Shown here piece after piece: positions 1 through 9,810 of a stretch of 64,000 nucleotides of DNA (position 1 is its first letter; the number at the start of each line of letters is the position of its first letter). This DNA is from Solimonas sp036405815 (GTDB lineage: Bacteria; Pseudomonadota; Gammaproteobacteria; Nevskiales; Nevskiaceae), in assembly GCA_036405815.1 (NCBI GenBank), contig DASWWX010000033.1, forward strand, positions 19,488-83,487, written 5' to 3'. Made by a program: the position numbers and the translations under genes. Under the pieces are notes generated by a model. It worked only from the letters and a program-made list of their open reading frames with translations. It searched no databases and was not told the origin of the DNA.

Positions 1-1066
1 TAACCCCGGCACCAAACTCCGACGCTCGTGCACGCAGCGCTGCGCGATCCACAGGAGCTCCCATCGCAGCCTTCATGCCACACGCAAGGGCTTGCGCATC
101 CCCCGGCACCACCAAAGTACCGAGACGACCATTGTCCAGCACCTCCCGCGGCCCGGCCACGCAATCTGTACTGACCACTGGCAGTCCGAACTCCATTGCT
201 TCAACCAGCACGTTCCCGAACCCTTCATAGTCCGAAGAGAGCACGAATAGATCGGCTGCGGCGTAGTAGGGCGACGGATCCGCGACGAAACCCGGCAAGA
301 GCACTTGCCCCCCCAGGCCAAGCCGTTCAACTCTCGCCTTGAGCTGGGCCCTTTCCTCGCCGTCGCCATCGCCGACGATGCACAACGTTCCACGCCGTTC
401 AGCGGGCAGGAGCGCGAACGCGTCCAAGAGCAGATCGTGGCGTTTCACCGACTTCATACGACCGACCGTAAGGACACGGGGGCGTGGGCTGTCGCCGAAC
501 GGATCCTGCGTATCAGCACTGCACGTCGCCCGTCCTGTCGCGGCCGGGTTGTGGATGACTTGGAACCGGGTACGCGGCAAGCCCGACAGGCGCGCGAGAT
601 CATCGGCGACGCCGGCGGACACGGCCACGCGCGCATCGGCCAGCGGATACAGCAGGCGCTGGCTGCCGCGTAGCGCGAGCCGGTGCAGGCGTCCGCGCCG
701 ACCATAAGCGATCGACAGCGGCGAGTGCTCGCTCACGACGACGCGGCCGCGGAACCCCGCCATGCGCGCCGCCAGCGGCGCCAGAACCGTCAGCGGCCAC
801 ATCGCCGCGAGCAGCGCCTGCGGACGTGCATGCTTCAGGTAGGCGACGAGCGGCGACAGTGCATCGCGCACGCGGCGCGCCCCGAGATCGACCACCGTGA
901 CGCCTGCCGGCAGCAGCGGCAGCAGCTCGCCGCGCGCCTGCCGCAGCACGAACTCGACGCCGACCCCACGCCGCAGCCACTCCGTTGCGAGCGTCACGTG
1001 CAGGCGCTCGCCCCCCCCCGAACGTAGGTCCGGGAGCAGCACTGCGACGGTGGGAGCGTGCGTCAT
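1..1066 (-). CDS. GT4-family glycosyltransferase, C-terminus cut by window edge
   Basis: Read from the complement: an open frame begins at ATG 1066 and runs off the left edge after about 355 codons. It shows a GT-B/GT4 plan. The N-terminal loop reads LPDLRSGGGERLHV, the second Rossmann half starts at VLTVGRMKSVKRHDLL, and the nucleotide-sugar site is SSDYEGFGNVLVEAMEFG followed by GPREVL. It should transfer a sugar from an activated donor to the lipid-linked repeat unit at the cytoplasmic face of the inner membrane. Its ATG overlaps the stop of the upstream acetyltransferase (ATGA, 1063-1066), which implies translational coupling. A run of nine G (1011-1019) encodes the Gly residues near position 17-19, so a one-base slip would truncate the enzyme. 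Donor and acceptor cannot be deduced. Confidence 0.85.
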   Translation of the reverse strand, partial: MTHAPTVAVLLPDLRSGGGERLHVTLATEWLRRGVGVEFVLRQARGELLPLLPAGVTVVDLGARRVRDALSPLVAYLKHARPQALLAAMWPLTVLAPLAARMAGFRGRVVVSEHSPLSIAYGRRGRLHRLALRGSQRLLYPLADARVAVSAGVADDLARLSGLPRTRFQVIHNPAATGRATCSADTQDPFGDSPRPRVLTVGRMKSVKRHDLLLDAFALLPAERRGTLCIVGDGDGEERAQLKARVERLGLGGQVLLPGFVADPSPYYAAADLFVLSSDYEGFGNVLVEAMEFGLPVVSTDCVAGPREVLDNGRLGTLVVPGDAQALACGMKAAMGAPVDRAALRARASEFGAGV

Positions 1067-1650
1067 TCGCCGACAGCCCGGTCGCGGTGGCCTAGGATCT
1101 TCGCCGGCACGCCGCCAGCGATCTCGCGACGGCCGACGTCGCGTACTACCACCGCGTTCGCGGCGATGACTGCGCCATCGCCCACCGTCACGCCCTTCAG
1201 TACGACGACGCCGGCGGCGATCCATACGTCGTCGCCGACGACGATCGGCGCCGACTGATAGCCGGCTTCTCGCAACGGGACGACATTGCCGTTGCGGATA
1301 TCGTGGTTCTGGTCCCGGAGCGTTACGCGTTCGGCGATGAGGCAGTCGTTGCCGATGCGCAGCCCTGCCTTCGCTGTCAGCGTGCTCCACGGGCCGACGA
1401 ACGTGTCGTCGCCGATCTCGATGCGTGCGCCCATCGCGACGATAGACACGCCACGAGAAATCGTGCAGCGCCGGCCGATCACCACCCCCCCCCCATCCGT
1501 CGCCTGCAGCAACACGCCGGGAGCTAGGGCGACGCCGTCGCCCAGCACGACACCCGGCCGACTGCAGCGGACCCAGAACCGGCGCAATGCGAAGACGAAC
1601 GGCCTCGACCGCGCGATGAGCGCACGCATCAGCCGGGCAACCGTCTTCAT
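1063..1650 (-). CDS. Left-handed beta-helix (hexapeptide repeat) O-acetyltransferase
   Basis: 195 residues. From about residue 35 onward the protein is a string of hexapeptide repeats (V-V-L-G-D-G, I-E-I-G-D-D, L-R-I-G-N-D, I-V-V-G-D-D, V-T-V-G-D-G), the signature of trimeric left-handed beta-helix acyltransferases such as WbbJ, NodL and Vat. The loop with DQNHD supplies the likely catalytic His, and the C-terminal GGVPAKILG is typical of maltose/xenobiotic-type acetyltransferases. It most likely moves acetyl from acetyl-CoA to a sugar of the surface polysaccharide. The gene lies 43 bp after the sulfotransferase and is coupled to the next glycosyltransferase. A run of ten G (1485-1494) encodes residues around 53-56 and would frameshift if it slipped. 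The exact acceptor is unknown. Confidence 0.88.
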   Translation of the reverse strand: MKTVARLMRALIARSRPFVFALRRFWVRCSRPGVVLGDGVALAPGVLLQATDGGGVVIGRRCTISRGVSIVAMGARIEIGDDTFVGPWSTLTAKAGLRIGNDCLIAERVTLRDQNHDIRNGNVVPLREAGYQSAPIVVGDDVWIAAGVVVLKGVTVGDGAVIAANAVVVRDVGRREIAGGVPAKILGHRDRAVGE

Positions 1651-1693
1651 GAGGGCGCCTCCGAACCGGACGCTTCATACGCCTCGCGAACGG

Positions 1694-2593
1694 TCACTTG
1701 CTCGCCCCCTCAGTGAACCCCCACTCGGTGGAGAGGTCCCTGCGGAGCGTTCGCGATAGCAATGCGACGTCCTCGCGCATGCGCTCGCGAATCTGGACCC
1801 GCAGCGCCTCCGGCACCGGCTCGCGCTTGCGATAGGCAACGTTGTGACGTCGGATTACAGCTAGTATGCCGAGCCGGCCTCGCACTCCGAGCGCCGACTT
1901 CAATCGGGCCAGTCGAAGCACCCAGCGATCCAACCACGGCGAACGGCGCTCTTTGGCGCCGTTCACCGTCTCCAAGGTCGGCACCAACATCGCCGGAAGG
2001 CCGAGGAACGCGCGAACTGCATCGAACACGCGCTGTGGATCGGCCTTCAGATCATCGAACACGACCACGTGGACTCGCTCGCGCGGGACGCGGCGGAAGA
2101 GCCGCTCCAGCTGTTTTCCCAGCGCGCAGCAATCGAAGTAAGCCATGTGGCTGGCGGGCGCATACCCATCCCGGATCCCATCGCGCCCACCCTCGAGGCG
2201 TGAATCACTGAGCAGCACCGCCTCGGCGAGATCGGTCACCAGCTCGTTGCCATTGAAACAGTGCTGCTCGTGCATCGAAGCGATGAGCGACACGGGATCG
2301 CGCACCATGACGATAAACTTCGCCGTGGGAGCATAGTCGAGGATGGCCGGCACGGCGCTCGGCGAGTAAAGATGCCACACGGAAGCCTCAGCGACCCATA
2401 GCGTTTCCGGATCGGCGCTGGCGAACAACGCCTCGTAAGCCGCCAATGTCGGCGTCCACCGATGCTCTTCGCAGAAGTAATGCGGCTCCTTCACCGGGGA
2501 AACGAACACTTCAGGACACGCCGAGAGCCAACGCGCCATTAGCGTTGTTCCGCACTTCGGAGCACCCAAGACAAAAAGATCGGGGCGCTTCAC
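1694..2593 (-). CDS. PAPS-dependent sulfotransferase of the polysaccharide locus
   Basis: 299 residues. The N-terminus carries the 5'-phosphosulfate loop LGAPKCGTTLM (residues 9-19), and a later RDPVSLIASMHEQH is the 3'-phosphate binding strand and helix. Both are hallmarks of the Sulfotransfer_1/3 fold that uses 3'-phosphoadenylyl sulfate. It sits between a flippase (ATGA overlap 2590-2593) and an acetyltransferase, so its natural substrate is probably a sugar hydroxyl of the repeat unit, giving a sulfated polysaccharide. Homologous folds also sulfate lipids and small molecules, and substrate cannot be read from sequence. The APS kinase gene cysC in the same window (24612-25232) could supply PAPS. 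Confidence 0.87.
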   Translation of the reverse strand: MKRPDLFVLGAPKCGTTLMARWLSACPEVFVSPVKEPHYFCEEHRWTPTLAAYEALFASADPETLWVAEASVWHLYSPSAVPAILDYAPTAKFIVMVRDPVSLIASMHEQHCFNGNELVTDLAEAVLLSDSRLEGGRDGIRDGYAPASHMAYFDCCALGKQLERLFRRVPRERVHVVVFDDLKADPQRVFDAVRAFLGLPAMLVPTLETVNGAKERRSPWLDRWVLRLARLKSALGVRGRLGILAVIRRHNVAYRKREPVPEALRVQIRERMREDVALLSRTLRRDLSTEWGFTEGASK

Positions 2594-3933
2594 TTAAACC
2601 ACCTCGCAGAGAAACCACGGACGGCGAAGACGCTGCCGTCCACCCCGAGTTTGCGACGCGCGGTCATCCAGAACGCGAAATTCCAGAGTGTCGTCGAAAC
2701 CAGCGTAGCGATGGCCGCGCCAGCCATTCCGAACGGCGGCACAAGCGCAAGGCCAAGCAGCAGTTGCGCAATCGCGGAGAGGGACAGCCAGCGAGCGGCA
2801 TCGCGCTCGAGTCCGGTCATGTTCAGCAGCAGACCGACGGAACCGAAAAGGGCGTTGACCATCTGCGCCGCGGCGAGCAGCATCAATGGCAGGCGCGCGC
2901 CGACATACTCGGCCCCGTAAAGAAGGGAGACGATCCGGTCCCCGCCGATCAGGAAAACGAGGAAGACCGGCACCGTAAGTGCACCGCTGCAGAGCGCGCC
3001 CGCGCTCGCCAGCTTCTGTAGGCCGGCCGTGTCGCCCGTGGCGTGCAGACGCGCGACATAGGGCCCGAGGATCATATTCGCCGTCTGCAAGCCGAACGCG
3101 GCCAGCGTGGCGGCCGATGCAGCGACCTTGTAGAGGCCGACATCCGGCCCGGCGTGGAACAGGCCAAGGAGCAGCACGCCGGATTGATTGCCGACGACCT
3201 GCAAGCCACCGATCAATGCCAGAGGAAGCGCGGCACGCCACCAAAGCCGCGCTCCGGTCGAGTCGGGAGTGGCGCCCTGGGCCGCATCCGGTGTGTGTTT
3301 CCACAGCATCATGGCGCCGATCGCGAATGCAAGAGCCGCGGCCAGCGCATGCAGCCACATCGCCTGCGGCGCCGACAACCTGCTCCACAAGCCCCAGCAT
3401 GCAACTACGAGCAGGACCTGGAATCCGGGACGCAACACCGACTCGGGCAACTGCCCGGCGACGATGTGTCGCAGTCCCCGCAGCGCGGCACCACGCGCGT
3501 TTCCCAAGGCGACAAGAGGAACGAGCACCAGTCCGGCGAGCAGCGTCGACCGCAATGCGACGTCGACCCGATCACCGAGCAGGAAGATCACGAGCGAGGC
3601 GATGCCGGCAACCAACAGCGACGTCGAAAAGATCGCACGAAAGGCCCAGCGCCATAGGCCGCGCAGCTCCGACCATGCGGCCTTCGCCTGGTTTTTCGCG
3701 GTCTCCCGCACAACCAGTGTCGGGATGCCCACCTGGGAGGGCAGCGCAAGCACGGTGACCACGGCGAAGACGAAGGCGTAAACGCCATAGGCATCGGCGC
3801 CAAGGGCGCGCGCCAGCGCGACGGATGACAGCAAGGAGGTGCCCAGCGCCCCCACACGCACGAGCACGCTGCCCCGCACGGCCCGCAATAGCTGCGATCG
3901 CAGGCTCGACGGTTGTGACGGCGGATTCGTCAT
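2590..3933 (-). CDS. Wzx-like polysaccharide flippase (MOP superfamily)
   Basis: About 447 residues starting MTNPPSQPSS. A longer in-frame start at 4029 would overlap the end of the epimerase, so I prefer ATG 3933, which leaves a 34 bp gap. The protein is almost wholly membrane-embedded, with roughly a dozen or more hydrophobic segments. The N-terminal pattern VRVGALGTSLLSSVALARALGADAYG is typical of O-antigen/teichoic-acid flippases, and the C-terminal half has the usual paired helices. It should move undecaprenyl-linked repeat units to the periplasmic side. No Wzy-like polymerase or Wza/Wzc exporter is recognised inside the window, so those may lie to the left of it. Stop and sulfotransferase start overlap by ATGA. 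Confidence 0.85.
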   Translation of the reverse strand: MTNPPSQPSSLRSQLLRAVRGSVLVRVGALGTSLLSSVALARALGADAYGVYAFVFAVVTVLALPSQVGIPTLVVRETAKNQAKAAWSELRGLWRWAFRAIFSTSLLVAGIASLVIFLLGDRVDVALRSTLLAGLVLVPLVALGNARGAALRGLRHIVAGQLPESVLRPGFQVLLVVACWGLWSRLSAPQAMWLHALAAALAFAIGAMMLWKHTPDAAQGATPDSTGARLWWRAALPLALIGGLQVVGNQSGVLLLGLFHAGPDVGLYKVAASAATLAAFGLQTANMILGPYVARLHATGDTAGLQKLASAGALCSGALTVPVFLVFLIGGDRIVSLLYGAEYVGARLPLMLLAAAQMVNALFGSVGLLLNMTGLERDAARWLSLSAIAQLLLGLALVPPFGMAGAAIATLVSTTLWNFAFWMTARRKLGVDGSVFAVRGFSARWFK

Positions 3934-3967
3934 CGCGGAAAGCAAGGCAGCGCTCGGGCGCCAGAAA

Positions 3968-4987
3968 TCATGCGGACTGCTCCGGGAAATAGCTGCGGTA
4001 CCAGTCGACGAACCGACCGACGCCCTCATCCACCGACACCATCGGGCGATAACCGACGCCGGCGACTAGTTCGGATACGTCCGCCTCGGTATCCGGCACA
4101 TCACCCGCCTGCAGCGGCAGCATCTCCATCTGCGCCTCTCGGCCGAGCTTGCGCTCAAGCGTCTCGATGTACTGCAACAGTTCCACTGGCTGCTCGTTGC
4201 CAATGTTGTAGATCCGGTACGGGGCCACGCCGCTGCAAGCCGGATCCGGCGCCGCGCCATTCCAGTCCACATCGCGGCCCGGAACCGTGTCCAGCGTGCG
4301 GATCACGCCTTCGACGATGTCGTCGACGTAGGTAAAGCTGCGTTTGTGGTGGCCGTGGTTGAACACCTTGATCGGCTCGCCGGCGAGGATCGCCTTCGTG
4401 AACAGGAACAGCGCCATGTCAGGACGGCCCCAGGGGCCGTACACGGTGAAGAAGCGCAGGCCCGTGCAGGCGGTTCCGTAGAGATGCGCGTAGCTGTGCG
4501 CCATCATCTCGTTGGCCTTCTTGGTCGCTGCGTACAGCGTCAGGGGATGCTCAGTCGACTGGTGCTCGGAGAACGGCATCTTCGTGTTGGCGCCATATAC
4601 CGAACTCGTCGACGCGAAGACCAGATGCTCGACGCAGTGGTGCCGGCATCCCTCGAGGATATGCAGGAAACCGGTGACGTTGCTGCTGACGTAAACGTGC
4701 GGATTCTGCGCGGCGTAACGCACACCAGCCTGCGCGGCCAGGTTCACCACGCGCTGCGGTTTGTGCTGCGCGAACACCGCATCGATCGCCTCGCGATCGG
4801 CGAGGTCAGCGGCCACGTGCGTGTAACGGGGGTCATCCTGGAAACGCGCCAGGCGCGACTTCTTCAGGCCGACATCGTAATAGTCGTTAAGATTGTCGAC
4901 ACCGACCACCTCGTCGCCACGCGCCAGCAGGCGCATCGCGAGGTTGGAGCCGATGAAGCCGGCGGTGCCTGTTACCAGAACCTTCAC
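3968..4987 (-). CDS. UDP-glucuronate 4-epimerase (extended SDR)
   Basis: 339 residues, the normal length of the family. A Rossmann NAD site GTAGFIG lies at residues 7-13, the catalytic serine region ASTSSVYG at 125-132 and the active-site YxxxK (Y152/K156) in LYAATKKANE. The N-terminal signature GVDNLNDYYDVGLKKSRL is characteristic of the UDP-glucuronate 4-epimerase group (LpsL/Cap1J-like), which makes UDP-galacturonate from UDP-glucuronate. UDP-glucuronate could come from the Ugd-type dehydrogenase encoded at 16807-18162. Its ATG overlaps the stop of the OafA-like gene upstream. UDP-Gal or UDP-GalNAc epimerase activity is less likely but not excluded. Confidence 0.87.
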   Translation of the reverse strand: MKVLVTGTAGFIGSNLAMRLLARGDEVVGVDNLNDYYDVGLKKSRLARFQDDPRYTHVAADLADREAIDAVFAQHKPQRVVNLAAQAGVRYAAQNPHVYVSSNVTGFLHILEGCRHHCVEHLVFASTSSVYGANTKMPFSEHQSTEHPLTLYAATKKANEMMAHSYAHLYGTACTGLRFFTVYGPWGRPDMALFLFTKAILAGEPIKVFNHGHHKRSFTYVDDIVEGVIRTLDTVPGRDVDWNGAAPDPACSGVAPYRIYNIGNEQPVELLQYIETLERKLGREAQMEMLPLQAGDVPDTEADVSELVAGVGYRPMVSVDEGVGRFVDWYRSYFPEQSA

Positions 4988-6999
4988 TTTTTATCTCCCA
5001 GATCGGAGTCCTTCTTCATCAGCGTCCTGAAGAAGCTCTCGACTTGCGGTGCAACATGGATGGCACCACGTACGTTCAGGTGCCCATTGTCGAAGTAGTA
5101 AGGAAGCCCGTCTCCGTCGGCGTAACGGCACATCCCGTTCCCACAAAAAACATCCTGCATCTTCAAGAAAGAAACGCCCGGAAGGGTGTCCGATCGTATG
5201 GCATCGAACGCGCGATTCGCCTCCGCGGCTCTGGCTGCGTTGTCAGCAGCGGTGAAAACAGGTCGCGGCTGCCCCTCCACTTCCGCCAAAGCCATTCGAT
5301 AGGGGACGCTCCATGGATAGGAAGGGACCTGCTCGATGATCCCGACCGTTCGCCCGACACTCGTACCCGCCTCCCGAACCACCCGGTTCAGGAGGTAGGC
5401 CAAGCTCTCGCCACCCTCGGCAAACCCTTCCGCCTTGACAACATGATCCGTCTGCGGATTTGCGTGGAAATCCCAGGCCGCCGCAAGAACCAGAAACTTG
5501 ATGCCTTCTTCCTGGACGAGCAGCCGGAAAACATCGTCATTGAATTCATGACAGCGCCAGTTGATTCTTCCCTTGAAGGAAATCTCTCCGAAGGGGAGAG
5601 GCGGGCAAGCGCTTCTTGAAAAGAAGACTCCCGACACACCCATGTTCTCGAGCGCTATGTCGAATGCAGGGAGCATCGCGTAGCCATAAGAGTCCCCCCA
5701 GATCGCGATCTCGGGCCGCCCCTCGGCGGCACCTACTCGGCAGGCACTCTCAACGGAAACTCGCCCCGTGCGGTTGAAGCAGTCATCCCGGTAGACCAGC
5801 CGGCTCCTCTCTTCGTCAAGCCGGACAACCCGGTCGGAGAACCGCGACGAAAGCCCTCTGTCGGCGAGCATTCCCGCGCCGGCCGTCGTGGACAGGAGGA
5901 TGCCGACGAAGGTCCACTTCCAGATCCGCCGCGCGGGAAAAGCGTCGCGCCTCCGAAACGGCTTTTCCACGAAGTGCCACGAGAGAATCGCTGCAATGAA
6001 GGAGAGCGTCATCAACAGAAGCCCCTCCACCCATGTGAAATCCCTGTCGAGACTCAGATGTCGATAAAACGCTGCCAGTGGCCAATGCCAGAGATATAGC
6101 GAGTATGAAATCAAGCCCACGAAAACCATCGGCCGGTTTCCGATCAGGACGTTCGCAACCGACGACCCACCTGACCCCGCCCAGATGATCAGCGCCGCAC
6201 CTGCACACGGCAGCAGGGCCCAGGGACCTGGGAAAGTCGAATCGGAATCAAGCAGGAACCCTGCCGCGACAATCAGCCCGAGACCACTCAGGACCGCCAC
6301 GTCTCGCCGCCACCGAACATCGATCGCGGGCACTCTCGCCACCGCGAGCCAGCCGCCGAGCGCTAGTTCCCAGGCCCGGAACGGCGACCAGTAGAAGACC
6401 TCTTGGGCACGCGTCTCGACTAGCAGCGCCGATGCGAGGAAAGAGACCAGGATGATCGCGCCGAACGCTGCACTTGCCGAGATGCGGGTATAACGCCTTA
6501 GAAGCAGGTAACAAGGGGGCAGCAGCAGATAGAACTGTTCCTCCACTGCCAGCGACCACGTGTGCAGCAGTGGTGACAGTTCAGCCGCGCCTCCGAAGTA
6601 ACTCCCTTTCATCCAGAAATAGAAATTGGACACGAAGGCGACCGTCGCAAGAACGCTCTGCCCGAACTTCGTGAGATCACTTGGGAGCAGTAAAACCGTC
6701 GCAGCGAACACGCAAGCGAAAAGGACCACAACCAGCGCCGGAACAATCCTACGGGCTCGCCGTTCGTAGAAATCGGCATAGCTGAAGGTCGATTGCTGGA
6801 ACTCCCGTTCGATGATTCCAGTGATCAGAAAGCCTGAGATCACGAAGAAGACATCGACACCTACATAACCCCCAGGAACGCCGAGCCCGAAGTGGTACAG
6901 CACCACGAGAAGAATCGCGATCGCCCGAAGGCCGTCGATGTCACGGCGATAGACCAACGCGAGAGGCGACTTGCCTCCGACTTGCAGTTCCTTCTGCAT
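4984..6999 (-). CDS. OafA/YrhL-type membrane acyltransferase with C-terminal SGNH domain
   Basis: 671 residues. The N-terminal half (about 15-370) is an acyltransferase-3 membrane domain. It opens with YRRDIDGLRAIAILLVVLYH, continues with VDVFFVISGFLITGII, and contains the HTWSLAVEEQFYLL motif. After the last helix comes a periplasmic SGNH domain with GDS (Ser437) in AIWGDSYGYAML and a late DNGH pair in YYFDNGHLN. Such fusions O-acetylate surface polysaccharides: the membrane part passes acyl groups across and the SGNH domain transfers them. It lies 12 bp after the dehydrogenase gene and its stop overlaps the epimerase start. Base composition here looks less GC-rich than the housekeeping part of the window, as often seen in polysaccharide loci. 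Confidence 0.92.
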   Translation of the reverse strand: MQKELQVGGKSPLALVYRRDIDGLRAIAILLVVLYHFGLGVPGGYVGVDVFFVISGFLITGIIEREFQQSTFSYADFYERRARRIVPALVVVLFACVFAATVLLLPSDLTKFGQSVLATVAFVSNFYFWMKGSYFGGAAELSPLLHTWSLAVEEQFYLLLPPCYLLLRRYTRISASAAFGAIILVSFLASALLVETRAQEVFYWSPFRAWELALGGWLAVARVPAIDVRWRRDVAVLSGLGLIVAAGFLLDSDSTFPGPWALLPCAGAALIIWAGSGGSSVANVLIGNRPMVFVGLISYSLYLWHWPLAAFYRHLSLDRDFTWVEGLLLMTLSFIAAILSWHFVEKPFRRRDAFPARRIWKWTFVGILLSTTAGAGMLADRGLSSRFSDRVVRLDEERSRLVYRDDCFNRTGRVSVESACRVGAAEGRPEIAIWGDSYGYAMLPAFDIALENMGVSGVFFSRSACPPLPFGEISFKGRINWRCHEFNDDVFRLLVQEEGIKFLVLAAAWDFHANPQTDHVVKAEGFAEGGESLAYLLNRVVREAGTSVGRTVGIIEQVPSYPWSVPYRMALAEVEGQPRPVFTAADNAARAAEANRAFDAIRSDTLPGVSFLKMQDVFCGNGMCRYADGDGLPYYFDNGHLNVRGAIHVAPQVESFFRTLMKKDSDLGDKK

Positions 7000-7011
7000 G
7001 CTGCGCAGCGA

Positions 7012-8286
<1,275 letters not shown>

Positions 8287-8292
8287 ACACAC

Positions 8293-8340
8293 TCACCTAA
8301 AGTTCGGTTTTATATTAGCCTTCAATTAAGCGGCCATCTA
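8293..8340 (-). promoter_or_regulatory. Possible internal promoter ahead of the dehydrogenase gene
   Basis: The 126 bp between the WecA-like gene and the dehydrogenase is AT-richer than its surroundings. On the minus strand a TAATAT/TATAAA-like -10 lies at 8311-8317, with no convincing -35. A start near 8304 would leave a short leader containing the AGGTGA ribosome site. It is weak evidence only. Confidence 0.3.
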
Positions 8341-8412
8341 AGCGGTGCGATCAAATCAGTCGCAAGGCACGACGGCAGCTCACTCTTGCATCACTCCATA
8401 AATCCTGAAAGG

Positions 8413-9564
8413 TCAGGTGGAGGGGGTCTTCGAGCAGCGAGGTGCGTGCCGTGGCGGGATCGAGGTGGTGACATTAGAAACCAGCCAACGAGGCGACTTG
8501 AACTGAATGATCCGACGGTAAAGCGCCAAGTACGTACCCACAAAAAGCAGCGTCAGCGCCATCAACAATTCCGTTCGCGCCCAGAAAACCGCTGCCGGAG
8601 TGGCACAAAGCAACGACAGCGCCCAGAGATAAGGAGATGTCATGGAATTTCGCATCACTGCTCGGGCGCCCTGCGGCCGTAATCCGTAACGCCGCACGAG
8701 CCGGCGGTAGATGATCTGATGCAGGTGCAAGGTATCGGGCCGGCCAACATGCCCAATGCCCAGCGCCCAGACCCTGCGGATGATCGTAAAAAGCGTTTCC
8801 CAAACCGGATAGATCATCAGCAGCAGCGGCGCCCATGGTGAAACCTCAGGATTCCGAGCCACCAGCATCAATGAGAAAACGGCAATGGAGAACCCGAGGA
8901 AGTAAGCCCCCGCATCGCCCAGAAAAAGACGGCCACTCGGCCAATTCAAAACAAAGAATCCGAGCGTTGCAGCCGCGAGAATCCAAGTGGACTCAAACAG
9001 CCACTGATCGTTGACCTGGTAAGCGATACAGCCCAGCGCGACCAAAACGATGATCGAAACGCCGCTACTCAAGCCGTTACACCCGTCAATGAGATTGGTG
9101 GAGTGCGCAACGCCACTGACGGCAAATAGCGTGATCGCCAGCAAGACTGCTGGGTGTTGAATCGCCAACCACTCATCGAGAACAGGAATCCCCACCGCTG
9201 CAAAGCGCGCATCCAGCAGCCAAAACGACAAGAACGCCGAGGCCATCGCAGCGAGCACACGCGGCCAGATATCTACCCTGCGCGTTATGTCTTCCCAAAG
9301 GCCCACTACAAGAATGGGCAGTGCGCATACCATGAATACCGGTGCCATCGCCTCCTGCTGATATACCCCTTGCAGCGCCAAACCCGCAAAAGCCGCAATC
9401 GCAATCGGAATGCCGCCCAGCCGAGGCACCTTGTGAGCGTGGATTTTCTGGACGCCCTGGGCGTCGTCAAACCCAAGGCGCAGTCGAGCGGCAGCCAAGA
9501 TGGTCCCCCACGCGCCCGCTACTGCCAGCACGCAGGCTCCAAACATGATTAGTGCAAGACTCAT
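8413..9564 (-). CDS. WecA/MraY-family undecaprenyl-phosphate glycosyl-1-phosphate transferase
   Basis: 383 residues with about ten to eleven hydrophobic segments. Family landmarks are HKVPRLGGIPIAI near residue 45, the acidic pair in VGLWEDITRR, NLIDGCNGLSSG, and RLFLGDAGAYFLGF, which matches the Mg-binding LGD-x-G signature. The cytoplasmic loop DTLHLHQIIYRR corresponds to the His-rich loop of WecA. It should start the repeat unit by moving HexNAc-1-phosphate from UDP-HexNAc to undecaprenyl phosphate at the inner membrane. It is the second enzyme-scale gene in the transcription direction, which suits an initiating role. Sugar specificity (GlcNAc, GalNAc or a QuiNAc-type sugar) is undetermined. 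Confidence 0.9.
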   Translation of the reverse strand: MSLALIMFGACVLAVAGAWGTILAAARLRLGFDDAQGVQKIHAHKVPRLGGIPIAIAAFAGLALQGVYQQEAMAPVFMVCALPILVVGLWEDITRRVDIWPRVLAAMASAFLSFWLLDARFAAVGIPVLDEWLAIQHPAVLLAITLFAVSGVAHSTNLIDGCNGLSSGVSIIVLVALGCIAYQVNDQWLFESTWILAAATLGFFVLNWPSGRLFLGDAGAYFLGFSIAVFSLMLVARNPEVSPWAPLLLMIYPVWETLFTIIRRVWALGIGHVGRPDTLHLHQIIYRRLVRRYGLRPQGARAVMRNSMTSPYLWALSLLCATPAAVFWARTELLMALTLLFVGTYLALYRRIIQFKSPRWLVSNVTTSIPPRHAPRCSKTPST

Positions 9565-9810
9565 TCATTCCCCTGCGCCGCGAAGCTGCGCAGCCCCCCC
9601 GGGGGGGAATCCGGCAACACGACCTCAATACTGATTTTACCTTGTCTTACGAATACTCTCAGAGGGCAGCTAGGCCTTCTGTGAACTCGGTCAATATTGT
9701 TGCCGGCAGGCATCGAACCGCCCATCCCCCAGTTGCGGGGCAAGTACCCTGATCAAGCCCTAAAGCGAGCTATCGTTCATCCCGAAAGATAAGGCACAGG
9801 CAGTCACGGC
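9565..9810 (-). promoter_or_regulatory. Intergenic region with C7G7 palindrome and promoter-like sequence
   Basis: There is no gene in these 246 bp. On the minus strand a TAAAAT -10-like hexamer (9634-9639) lies about 60-70 bases ahead of the WecA-like start, with a poor -35. Between them sits a perfect run of seven C followed by seven G (9594-9607), a 14-base palindrome in the would-be 5' leader. A ribosome site AGGGGA precedes ATG 9564. Confidence 0.35.

Noticed and set aside
2934..4029. Flippase start at 4029
   Set aside because: It would overlap the epimerase by about 60 bases and adds a non-membrane lead not seen in the family.
9680..9760. GGCGGT on the minus strand ahead of the glycan genes, possible RfaH ops element
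   Set aside because: Only the first six bases fit; the rest of the ops/JUMPstart pattern is missing.
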